From Nitrospirota bacterium (GTDB taxonomy: Bacteria > Nitrospirota > Thermodesulfovibrionia > Thermodesulfovibrionales > JdFR-85), in assembly GCA_015485235.1 (NCBI GenBank), contig WFTX01000019.1, positions 1 through 11,159 on the forward strand: a stretch of DNA of 11,159 bases, in the 5' to 3' direction. Under the pieces are notes generated by a model. That model did not search any database. It had not been told where the DNA came from and saw nothing but the letters and a program-made list of their open reading frames with translations. Numbering within the stretch: position 1 is the stretch's first letter; each line of letters opens with the position of its first letter. The translations under genes were made by a program, and so were the position numbers. This document shows, piece by piece, positions 1-6,044 of the stretch.

Positions 1-1
1 T

Positions 2-967
2 CTCCCTTCAAAGGGCATGGCTGTATGCAGGGGGAGCTTTATCAATCCCATATCCGATATATGCTGGCAATGTATGTTCCCTTTATCCATAGGGGGAGTA
101 AAACTTCTCCAAAACGAGATAAAACCAGACCTTGATATGGGAACTGAATCAGCAATCTGTGTATGCAAGAACGGGACAAGTTTCGTACTTGGTCTGAGTG
201 TGGGATTTTTTGAGCCTGCACGGATAATTGAAACGGTAAAAGACCCGTATTGTTTCACCATTCTCGGGACATCCATGGACAATCCGGAAGCAGGCTTTCT
301 CGGTGGTACTCATGTAGAGAGAAGCACTAACCAGATGGATCAGGAGAGTCTCTTTCAACAGGCCCACTGGTATATATTCCCTGTATTTGCCCTGATTGAT
401 ATGTTCTACGATCTGCCATGCCTTGAAGAACAGAGCTTTGATATTGCCTATCTTACAGAGATAGACCCCCTCTGGAATGACGATTTATTGAGTTTTATCA
501 TCAATCCGGAGGCCCTTTTATTCGGCAATCCGGTTGCTCAGCTAAGTTGTGTGGCAGATGCCATATCAACGAACATGGGAGATCCTATCAATAGTCTGTT
601 CTGGTGCATGGGTTCATGGGGAAGCGCCTATCCGCTATCAGGGCACATGAACACCGACAATTATGTCCAGGGCAATGCTGCACTTGCAGCAAGGATGATT
701 TATAAACTCGGTCGAGAATCACTTTTATGGGATACCGGATCGGATGTATGTGGAGCCGTTATGACCCCTATATGGCGTAAGGATCACTACAGAATGCACA
801 TTATGAAGCCTGTGAGGGATGGAACTTGCCACCCCATAGGGAAATCATCATTAATTTGGGGATCGTCAAAGAATCCCCCTTTTGAAGCAGGTGGGAACGC
901 CTCAGACAATTTCGCCTGGATGCTTTTCCGGAAGAGAACCTGTTGTGTGGGATATTCATATCCATGA
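2..967 (+). CDS. traU: TraU, F-type conjugative pilus assembly protein (5' truncated by window edge)
   Basis: TraU is a Cys-rich periplasmic protein needed for DNA transfer and pilus/mating-pair functions in F-type type IV secretion. Seen here: an N-terminal CRGSFINPISDICWQCMFP block, a central block with YLTEIDPLWNDD, then NPEALLFGNPVAQLSCVAD and LFWCMGSWGSAYPLSGH. All are diagnostic of the TraU family. About a dozen Cys residues are present, as expected for a disulfide-rich protein. The first ATG in the window (17) lies only three codons before the first conserved Cys, so no signal peptide is visible. The frame stays open to the left edge, so the real start and export signal lie outside the window. 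The stop codon overlaps the trbC start (ATGA), which indicates translational coupling. Family assignment is firm; only the 5' end is missing. Confidence 0.93.
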   Translation, partial: LPSKGMAVCRGSFINPISDICWQCMFPLSIGGVKLLQNEIKPDLDMGTESAICVCKNGTSFVLGLSVGFFEPARIIETVKDPYCFTILGTSMDNPEAGFLGGTHVERSTNQMDQESLFQQAHWYIFPVFALIDMFYDLPCLEEQSFDIAYLTEIDPLWNDDLLSFIINPEALLFGNPVAQLSCVADAISTNMGDPINSLFWCMGSWGSAYPLSGHMNTDNYVQGNAALAARMIYKLGRESLLWDTGSDVCGAVMTPIWRKDHYRMHIMKPVRDGTCHPIGKSSLIWGSSKNPPFEAGGNASDNFAWMLFRKRTCCVGYSYP

Positions 968-1914
968 GAAAGTATCTTGCCATAGCAATACTGATTGCCA
1001 TATCGTCTCCTCTGTTTGCAGAGGAGGTCGATACGACTAAACGTGAGGTATATATCACTCTGCCTACCGTCTGTCACCAGATAGAAAAGACAGAGGATAA
1101 CAGGGTGTATCTCAAATCTCCAGAAGCCCCCTGCATACAGGTAACAAGCAAGAAGAAAATCGTGCTTGATGAGAATTACGATACTGTAGAGATATACATA
1201 GATGGGGAATATTCTCACGATGAGAAGGTCATGGAAGGCTTTGACATGAATAATGTGAGGGATTATCTCAAGAGGACGGATGAATACAAGAAGGAGATAG
1301 AAAACTCTGACTTTTACAGAAACGAGGGATGGAAACACAACGAGGAAGCGGAAAAAGAGAGTAAAAAGACTTATGAGATATACCAGTCAGATGAGTTCCA
1401 GAGAAAGATAAAAGAGGAGAAAGAGAAATTAATATCTGGTATGTTTGCGGAGTATTCAAAGAGGGCAAGGGAGTATTACGAAGATAGACACTCCGAGAGA
1501 TCCTGGGGAACCGCGCCAGGGGACAAAATTTACATCATGATCTCTCGGAGTGTGCCACTCCAGACCTTGAGAAACTATGTTAAATCAATCGTGGCAAACG
1601 GTTACAACGCTACACTTGTGATGCGGGGCTTTGTGGGTGGAGTTGGAAGGATAATGCCCACTGTAAAGTTCATAATGGATGTGATCAAGAAGGACCCCTC
1701 CTGTGAGTGGAGCATAACGCATCCCTGTGATACATACGAAACGGGGATAACAATAGATCCCACACTGTTCAGGGTCTATGGTATACAGGAAGTGCCTTCG
1801 ATAGTTATAGCAAAGGGCATCCCGGAGGGAAATGCCACACCGAAAGAGGCATATGTTTTGACGGGTGATGTATCCATAGATTATGCAATCGAGAAGGTGG
1901 AAGGAAAAGAGTAG
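964..1914 (+). CDS. trbC: TrbC-like F-type conjugative pilus assembly protein
   Basis: TrbC (F type) is a periplasmic protein required for pilin assembly. I chose the ATG at 964, giving 316 aa. It overlaps the traU stop as ATGA and opens with a clear signal peptide (MRKYLAIAIL..., likely cleaved after LFA near residue 19). A TTG at 943 in the same frame would put seven residues before it and is less likely. Residues about 60-175 are a charged, Lys/Glu-rich, probably coiled-coil stretch. Residues about 187-300 carry the TrbC domain: IYIMISRSVP, LVMRGFVGG, ITIDPTLFRVYGIQEVPSIVI, a thioredoxin-like arrangement ending in a 'VPS' cis-Pro-like motif. From memory F-plasmid TrbC is near 210 aa, so the N-terminal insert is unusual. 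The coding sequence contains a 15-bp perfect inverted repeat at 1488-1553. Confidence 0.88.
   Translation: MRKYLAIAILIAISSPLFAEEVDTTKREVYITLPTVCHQIEKTEDNRVYLKSPEAPCIQVTSKKKIVLDENYDTVEIYIDGEYSHDEKVMEGFDMNNVRDYLKRTDEYKKEIENSDFYRNEGWKHNEEAEKESKKTYEIYQSDEFQRKIKEEKEKLISGMFAEYSKRAREYYEDRHSERSWGTAPGDKIYIMISRSVPLQTLRNYVKSIVANGYNATLVMRGFVGGVGRIMPTVKFIMDVIKKDPSCEWSITHPCDTYETGITIDPTLFRVYGIQEVPSIVIAKGIPEGNATPKEAYVLTGDVSIDYAIEKVEGKE
1488..1553. repeat. 15-bp perfect inverted repeat inside trbC
   Basis: The arm at 1488-1502 (ACACTCCGAGAGATC) is the exact reverse complement of 1539-1553, with a 36-nt loop. The loop start contains a further short CCTGG/CCAGG pair (1502-1506/1516-1520). The right arm can instead form a local hairpin, GGAGTG-TGC-CACTCC (1547-1561), which excludes the long one. 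The repeat lies at the junction between the coiled-coil segment and the TrbC domain. Confidence 0.85.
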
Positions 1915-1947
1915 TCTCCCATACCTCCTCATACACTTCCCCAGATG

Positions 1948-1974
1948 AGGCGGTGGATAAAATCTCCACCGCCT
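1948..1974. terminator. Hairpin between convergent trbC and toxin genes
   Basis: A perfect 10-bp stem, AGGCGGTGGA (1948-1957) with TCCACCGCCT (1965-1974), encloses a 7-nt loop. It lies 33 bases after the trbC stop and 64 bases beyond the convergent toxin stop. Neither side carries a good T tract, so it is not a textbook intrinsic terminator. Its place between convergent genes suggests transcript 3'-end formation or mRNA stabilisation. Confidence 0.45.
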
Positions 1975-2038
1975 TGCCCCAAAAAGAATACATTGACAAT
2001 GGAATTTCCAGTAGAACACTGACAGAGTTGCATTGTGA

Positions 2039-2296
2039 CTACGGTCTTCTGTAGATTTCCCTCCTGTGACCAACCCTCAAGATTATTATGTCATTTCCCT
2101 CTATGTCAAAGATAACTCTATAATCGCCAATTCTAAACCTATATGTTCCGATCTTATAATCTATCAATTTTTCGGAATATCTAAAGGGGTTGTTGCGGAG
2201 TTTAAGAATAGATTTCCCGATAATACTTTTTACTGAAGGATCAAGTTTTTTTATGTCTTTTTCAGCCTTTCTTGTATAGACAAGTCTATAGTCCAT
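2039..2296 (-). CDS. relE: RelE/ParE-superfamily toxin
   Basis: This is an 85-aa mRNA-interferase-type toxin of the RelE superfamily, which cuts mRNA on the ribosome when its antitoxin is lost. Seen: N-terminal YRLVYTRKAEKDIKKLD, the core GTYRFRIGDYRVIFDIE, and the C-terminal ILRVGHRREIYRR. The conserved basic residues and terminal Arg/Tyr expected of an active RelE appear to be present. I chose the ATG at 2296 because it overlaps the antitoxin TGA by one base (TGATG), the normal coupling in such pairs; a TTG one codon upstream would add one residue. Order is antitoxin then toxin. The gene is convergent with trbC, so the module is an independent cargo unit in the transfer region. A stabilising (addiction) role is inferred. 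Confidence 0.88.
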   Translation of the reverse strand: MDYRLVYTRKAEKDIKKLDPSVKSIIGKSILKLRNNPFRYSEKLIDYKIGTYRFRIGDYRVIFDIEGNDIIILRVGHRREIYRRP

Positions 2297-2490
2297 CAAC
2301 CAAATATCTCTTCGTGTGTTTTCGTCTTTCCAGCCCGGTATTCTTCTCTAGCTTCCTTTATACTCCTGAGATATTCAGGAGAAGTGATTGCAAGAAGGTC
2401 CTCGATAAAAGCATCTCTGTCAGACTTTTTCATTTTTTTTACTGCTTCAATGATCTCTTCTGCTGAAATAGGCACTTTTAACTGAAGCAT
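2296..2490 (-). CDS. relB: RelB-like antitoxin
   Basis: This is a 64-aa acidic/helical protein directly upstream of the toxin and overlapping its start by one base. The ATG at 2490 is chosen over the longer open frame to 2538 because a perfect Shine-Dalgarno (AAGGAGGTGATAG on the minus strand) ends a few bases before it. The extra 16 residues would be translated from the IS-remnant hairpin region. The C-terminal stretch EAREEYRAGKTKTHEEIFG resembles the toxin-wrapping tails of short RelB-type antitoxins. No obvious ribbon-helix-helix or other DNA-binding domain is recognisable, so autoregulation may be weak or rely on RNA structure. The family call rests mainly on position and the C-terminal motif. 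Confidence 0.78.
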   Translation of the reverse strand: MLQLKVPISAEEIIEAVKKMKKSDRDAFIEDLLAITSPEYLRSIKEAREEYRAGKTKTHEEIFG

Positions 2491-2491
2491 T

Positions 2492-2509
2492 CTATCACCT
2501 CCTTGATAG
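2492..2509 (-). promoter_or_regulatory. Antitoxin ribosome binding site embedded in an inverted repeat
   Basis: On the minus strand the sequence reads CTATCA-AGGAGG-TGATAG. The two 6-nt arms are exact reverse complements and the loop is the complete Shine-Dalgarno, immediately before the antitoxin ATG. It could act as an operator or as a small RNA hairpin presenting the ribosome binding site in its loop. Confidence 0.6.
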
Positions 2510-2530
2510 GATAATAAAAACTCAGCGATA

Positions 2531-2562
2531 AAACCCACGGCTTCAGCCGTGGGAGTGTTAAC
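2531..2562 (+). mobile_element. IS200/IS605 end remnant (subterminal hairpin), + orientation
   Basis: A perfect 8-bp stem CCCACGGC (2534-2541) / GCCGTGGG (2546-2553) with a TTCA loop is preceded by AAAA and followed by AGTGTTAAC. The intact element's right end at 7983-8015 has the same layout: an A-rich foot, a CCCAC..GTGGG-type hairpin, then GAGTGTCAA. No coding sequence of an element adjoins it, so it is a fossil end. The hairpin lies in the leader of the minus-strand antitoxin gene, where it could influence transcription. Confidence 0.6.
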
Positions 2563-2566
2563 TATA

Positions 2567-2692
2567 TTTTAACATATTTACGATACTGTTTCTTAATCTT
2601 GACTTCTCCACACGACTCAAGTCGTGGGCTTCCTGGTTTGGAATTCTGTGAACTTGCGCTCCTCACGGAAGGGGGGATTCCCGGCGAAAAAG
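2567..2692 (-). pseudogene. tnpB 3' remnant plus IS200/IS605 right end, - orientation
   Basis: Read on the minus strand, one frame gives GIPPSVRSASSQNSKPGSPR, then LESCGEVKI and on to a stop near 2567. This resembles the C-terminal tail of many TnpB proteins and matches the DGIPAV end of the intact TnpB here. The frame is followed by GAAG, the hairpin CACGAC-TCAA-GTCGTG (2611-2626 on +) and then GTCAA. This is the same right-end architecture as the intact element, with one stem mismatch. Everything upstream of the C-terminal tail (RuvC and zinc-ribbon coding) is gone. The sequence differs from the neighbouring intact tnpB, so it came from a different, related element. The fossil fills the space upstream of the site-2 protease gene. 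Confidence 0.68.
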
Positions 2693-2727
2693 TTAGAACG
2701 GAAGTAAAGAGGTAATACATCTATATC

Positions 2728-3822
2728 ATGACGATTAAGGGTATCAGGTTCAAACTACATTTTTCGTGGTATATCATCTTTGTTCTCCTGAGTTGGGGGC
2801 TGTCAAAGAGTTATTTTGGCACTCTCCTTCCGGAACAGAGCCAGTTCTATCATGCCCTGATGGGGGTTATTGCAACCCTTGCTTTGTTCGGTAGTGTATT
2901 GATCCACGAACTTGCACATTCATTCGTTGCCCGTGCGTATGGTCTGAAGACAAAAAGCATAACCCTTTACTTCTTTGGTGGTATCGCCACGCTTGAAAGA
3001 GAGCCGCACACCGCAACGAGTGACCTTTTCGTATCCGTTGCAGGGCCTGTGGCCTCTTTGGTTCTTGCCCTTATTTTCTTCGTCTTTTCAGTCTCACCGC
3101 TTGACAGGTATCTCAGAGAGATGAATTTACTGATAGGGGTGTTCAACCTTATCCCTGTGATGCCGTTGGATGGGGGAAGGATACTGAGAGGGCTGGTCTG
3201 GAAGATACGAAAGAGGGGCTTTCTCGATGCAATGAGCGTGAGTCTCAAGGTGGGAAGATACCTGATATACATTATCCTTGCGATACTTCTTTACAGGTTC
3301 GTGAAGACAAAGGAGGGGCTTCTGATGATGATCATCCTGGGGGTGGTTCATCTCATATCTGATAACTTTTACAAAGAAGTATCAGCCGTTAGAAAGCATG
3401 AAGACATATCTGTAAAGGATATCCATATAAGGAGAGAAAATATCGTTTGTATCCCTCTGGAGCAGGGGGTAAAGGTGTATGACTTTTTCCGCAAGTATTT
3501 TTTCAAATACGGCTTTCACGGTTTTCCGGTTGTGAATCGTTACGGAGAGATACAGGGGTTGATAACTTACTGGTTCATAATGCACAGGTTGAGAGAGAAA
3601 GAAATAACCGAGGAGACATCACTTGATGAGATATACGAGCCCTTTTCTGAAAGCATGACCATAAGTGAAGGGGTATCTCTCAAGGAGGCCCTCGAAAAGA
3701 TGTATATGGAAAACAGAGAAAGGCTGTTTTCAGTAAACGATAAGCGTGAGATAACAGGTCTTATAACAAAATCCGTGATCACAAGGATGAAAGAGGTAAA
3801 GATAAGAAGGGAGGCAAGATGA
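2728..3822 (+). CDS. Site-2 protease family intramembrane zinc metalloprotease with CBS domains (M50)
   Basis: This is a polytopic membrane metalloprotease (S2P/RIP type) that cleaves transmembrane segments of substrates such as anti-sigma factors or leftover signal peptides. The 364-aa protein opens with IRFKLHFSWYI, typical of the family. It carries HELAH at residues 60-64 (zinc ligands and catalytic Glu61) and NLIPVMPLDGGRIL with the third ligand Asp148. Several hydrophobic segments lie within residues about 10-215. Residues about 220-360 form two CBS modules (GFPVVNRYGEIQGLIT and LFSVNDKREITGLIT), a layout also found in archaeal and bacterial S2P proteins. The catalytic set looks complete. 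The ATG at 2728 is the first plausible start; its AAAGAGGT ribosome site is rather far away (about 14 nt). The stop overlaps the trbI start (ATGA). The substrate is unknown; its place in the transfer operon is unusual. Confidence 0.92.
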   Translation: MTIKGIRFKLHFSWYIIFVLLSWGLSKSYFGTLLPEQSQFYHALMGVIATLALFGSVLIHELAHSFVARAYGLKTKSITLYFFGGIATLEREPHTATSDLFVSVAGPVASLVLALIFFVFSVSPLDRYLREMNLLIGVFNLIPVMPLDGGRILRGLVWKIRKRGFLDAMSVSLKVGRYLIYIILAILLYRFVKTKEGLLMMIILGVVHLISDNFYKEVSAVRKHEDISVKDIHIRRENIVCIPLEQGVKVYDFFRKYFFKYGFHGFPVVNRYGEIQGLITYWFIMHRLREKEITEETSLDEIYEPFSESMTISEGVSLKEALEKMYMENRERLFSVNDKREITGLITKSVITRMKEVKIRREAR

Positions 3823-4133
3823 GCATTAAAAACCTTCTACTTGTGGCAATCATATCGCTTGCCATGTCTGTTCTGACCGTTTATTTTTACGACAGGTGTA
3901 GCAGAGTGGAGGTAGTATCGGTGGATCTGAGCAAAACCCTTCTCGAACTGAAAAAAGAATTTTTAAATGGAGAGATAACGAAGGAGGAACTTGAAAGCAA
4001 ACTGAAGTCAATACAGAGCAAGATTGACTCACTTCCAAAGAGATACATCGTGCTTGAGGACAATGTGGTTCTGAAAAATTCCAGAAAATTAAATCTAAAG
4101 GAGGTTGACCATGCAGGAAAAGGCGATAAATAA
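3819..4133 (+). CDS. trbI: TrbI-like F-type conjugative transfer protein
   Basis: This is a 104-aa bitopic inner-membrane protein. Residues about 6-25 are a membrane anchor (LLLVAIISLAMSVLTVYFY), followed by VVSVDLSKTLLELKKEFL, a helical Lys/Glu-rich stretch, and RYIVLEDNVVLKN. The VDL...LTxEELxxK...IVLxxxVV pattern and the length match the F-type TrbI family, a small membrane protein that influences pilus outgrowth or retraction. The start overlaps the protease stop (ATGA). The 3' end overlaps the S26 peptidase start by 23 bases, so the three genes are co-translated. TrbI next to a TraF-type peptidase is a familiar order in F-like/SXT-type transfer regions and supports the call. Confidence 0.72.
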   Translation: MSIKNLLLVAIISLAMSVLTVYFYDRCSRVEVVSVDLSKTLLELKKEFLNGEITKEELESKLKSIQSKIDSLPKRYIVLEDNVVLKNSRKLNLKEVDHAGKGDK

Positions 4134-4743
4134 CGCAGAAGAAAAGAGAGAGCCAGGCTTCTGGGAACTTCTCAAACTCTCGCCTATGTTCATGACCGGA
4201 AAACAAAGGACAAGGGTGATTATCTTCATACTGGCATTATCCGTTCTTGGATGGATCATCCCAACGAAGTTCACGGTATCACTTACACCGTCACTCAGGT
4301 ATCATGTGTTTTATCTATACAGAAACCCGCAGATGACAGATCTACACAAGGGTGATTATGTGCTTTTTGAGAAATGCTCGAAGTATCTCAAAAACGGAGA
4401 GCCTCTCAAACTGATAAAGCAGATAGGATGTGATGCCGGAGATTATCTCATAGAGGTTGACAGAGACTATTACTGCCTTGCATCTCTGAAGGGTTATGAG
4501 ATTGAGAAGGTGAAGGAGAGTCTCAAAAATGCAAAGCCTCTGAAGGGGCTTGAGCCCGAGCATCTCGGTAAGGCAAAGATAAAGTCCCTGAAAGGGGAGC
4601 CTCTTGATAATTTCAAGTTTACGGGACAGATACCAGGCGGGAAGTGTTATGTTGCTGGCAGCCATCCTGACAGTTTCGATTCAAGGTATTTCGGGTTCAT
4701 AGACAAGCAAACCGTCATAGCAAAGGCATATCCGATATTTTGA
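4111..4743 (+). CDS. traF (S26 peptidase): Conjugative transfer signal peptidase TraF (peptidase S26)
   Basis: This is a 210-aa membrane-anchored Ser/Lys protease related to signal peptidase I. TraF-type members mature the conjugative pilin. The ATG at 4111 is used because AAAGGAGG ends six bases before it; an in-frame TTG at 4105 falls inside the same region. One transmembrane segment lies at residues about 32-50. The nucleophile is Ser61 in TPSLRYHVF and the general base is Lys103 in KLIKQIGCDAGD, matching boxes B and D. Box E is GSHPDSFDSRYFGFI near the C terminus. The catalytic dyad is intact and the length fits. A long, Lys-rich insert lies between the Lys and box E. It must not be confused with the thioredoxin-fold TraF encoded at 9339. 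Confidence 0.88.
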   Translation: MQEKAINNAEEKREPGFWELLKLSPMFMTGKQRTRVIIFILALSVLGWIIPTKFTVSLTPSLRYHVFYLYRNPQMTDLHKGDYVLFEKCSKYLKNGEPLKLIKQIGCDAGDYLIEVDRDYYCLASLKGYEIEKVKESLKNAKPLKGLEPEHLGKAKIKSLKGEPLDNFKFTGQIPGGKCYVAGSHPDSFDSRYFGFIDKQTVIAKAYPIF

Positions 4744-4753
4744 GGAGGTAGGC

Positions 4754-5350
4754 ATGAGAACAAAGCTCAGAAACGGTGAAGAAGTGGTCTATCTGGCAAA
4801 AAAGCACTGGATAACTCTCGTCATGTATTCCTTCCCTCTCGTGCTTGCAATAGGGCTTATCGTCTATACAAAAACCGTTCACAGTTTTGAGGATCTGGCC
4901 TTCATACTTTTTGCTGTCTCACTTGTTTTCTTCATATATAAAGTGTTCGAGCGGAAGTTCGACATATGGGTGGTTACAAACTACAGGATCATTGACGAGT
5001 CGGGAGTGTTTTCCCACAATTTCAAGGAGTCACCACTTGAGAAGATAAACAATGTCAATGTGAGACAGACTCTCGTTGGAAGGATGCTCGGATTTGGCAA
5101 TGTGGAGGTTCAGACGGCTGCAGAAGGTGGGGATACAATCATCTACGATGCCGAAGATCCCAAGAAACTTCAGGAGGCGATACTCAATGTTTTGCAGGAA
5201 TACGAACAGCATAGCCATAACTACACCAACCCGGTGGACTCGAAAGAGTGTCCCATGTGTGCCGAGATGATTAAGAAAAAGGCAAAGATATGCCGTTTTT
5301 GTGGATACAGGTTTGAGGAGGAAAACCAGGAGGGATACAACGGTGAGTAA
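4754..5350 (+). CDS. Membrane protein with bacterial PH domain (bPH2/YdbT-like) and C-terminal zinc ribbon
   Basis: This 198-aa protein starts at ATG 4754 after GAGGAGG. Two transmembrane segments (residues about 20-39 and 47-63) are followed by a bPH2-type domain: VVTNYRIIDESGVFSHNFKESPLEKINNV, then VGRMLGFGNVEVQTA. The C terminus adds a double CxxC zinc ribbon (Cys166, Cys169, Cys180, Cys183) of the CPMCAEMIKKKAKICRFCG type seen on many membrane proteins. The biochemical role of bPH2 proteins is not settled; they are membrane-associated adaptor-like proteins. It follows the peptidase by ten bases and overlaps the methyltransferase start by eight (GTGAGTAA), so it belongs to the same operon. 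It is not a standard F-type transfer gene. Domain calls are firm; the function is unknown. Confidence 0.85.
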   Translation: MRTKLRNGEEVVYLAKKHWITLVMYSFPLVLAIGLIVYTKTVHSFEDLAFILFAVSLVFFIYKVFERKFDIWVVTNYRIIDESGVFSHNFKESPLEKINNVNVRQTLVGRMLGFGNVEVQTAAEGGDTIIYDAEDPKKLQEAILNVLQEYEQHSHNYTNPVDSKECPMCAEMIKKKAKICRFCGYRFEEENQEGYNGE

Positions 5351-6035
5351 CTATACCATAGAGGATCTTTCTGTCATGAGCGAGGCAAGAAACTATACCG
5401 CCTGGATCCTGGAGAAGGTGAGACCATATCTTGGTAACTGCATACTTGAAGTGGGTGCAGGGATAGGGACCTTTACGGGGTATCTAAAGGAAAGGGCATC
5501 AAAGATATATGCGATAGACATAGAACCCATCGGCTGCACTATTCTCAAACACACCCATCCAGATGTAGATGTGAGGATGGCAGATGCAGGCAGTCTAAAG
5601 GATATGAGACAGTTCATGGGGTTCGGCATAGACACCATAGTCTGCCTCAATGTTCTTGAACACATCATTGACGATATAGGCACGCTGGAGATATTTAGCA
5701 AGATACTCACCCCTTTCGGCAGAGTCATCATTCTTGTGCCTGCACTACCAAAACTCTACGGACCAATAGATAAGATGCTGATGCACAAGCGGAGATATAC
5801 CCTTGATGAACTCATAGAAAAGATGAGATATGCAGGCTTTGAGATAGAGGAGTCCCATTACATGAACTCTCCTGCGGTCTTTGGATGGTATCTCAACAAA
5901 CTGTTCAAAAAAACGAAACAGTCACTCACTCAGGTAAAGATATACGATTTTCTCGTTCCTCTGGTAAGAGAGATCGAGGACATCATAAAACCGAAGATAG
6001 GTCTTTCTGTGTTTGCTGTCGGGACAAAGAGATAA
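5343..6035 (+). CDS. Class I SAM-dependent methyltransferase
   Basis: This is a 230-aa Rossmann-fold methyltransferase. I use the GTG at 5343, preceded by GGAGGG and overlapping the upstream stop, rather than an ATG at 5301 deep inside the previous gene. SAM-binding motif I is ILEVGAGIGTF (residues 34-44), the motif II acidic residue is Asp59 in YAIDIEP, and CLNVLEH lies at 101-107. The later MHKRRYTLDELIEKMRYAGFE block is typical of methyltransferases that sit beside DPM-like glycosyltransferases in glycan or lipid-carrier gene sets. The substrate cannot be read from the sequence. The next gene, a GT2 enzyme, starts nine bases downstream, which supports a joint role in modifying a sugar or lipid-linked intermediate. 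Confidence 0.9.
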   Translation: MSNYTIEDLSVMSEARNYTAWILEKVRPYLGNCILEVGAGIGTFTGYLKERASKIYAIDIEPIGCTILKHTHPDVDVRMADAGSLKDMRQFMGFGIDTIVCLNVLEHIIDDIGTLEIFSKILTPFGRVIILVPALPKLYGPIDKMLMHKRRYTLDELIEKMRYAGFEIEESHYMNSPAVFGWYLNKLFKKTKQSLTQVKIYDFLVPLVREIEDIIKPKIGLSVFAVGTKR

Positions 6036-6044
6036 TACATAGAT

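Noticed and set aside
787..1338. 183-aa minus-strand frame across the traU/trbC junction
   Set aside because: It lies antisense to two well-supported conjugation genes and gives a composition with no recognisable protein family.
1948..1974. Canonical intrinsic terminator for trbC
   Set aside because: The stem is perfect but no T run follows on either strand, so it is listed only as a hairpin with modest confidence.
2491..2538. Longer antitoxin starting at 2538
   Set aside because: The extension would be encoded by the IS-remnant flank and lacks a ribosome site, whereas a perfect Shine-Dalgarno precedes the ATG at 2490.
2534..2626. CRISPR-like spaced palindromic repeats
   Set aside because: Only two hairpins, of different sequence and opposite orientation, each with IS200/IS605 end context; no repeat-spacer periodicity and no cas genes.
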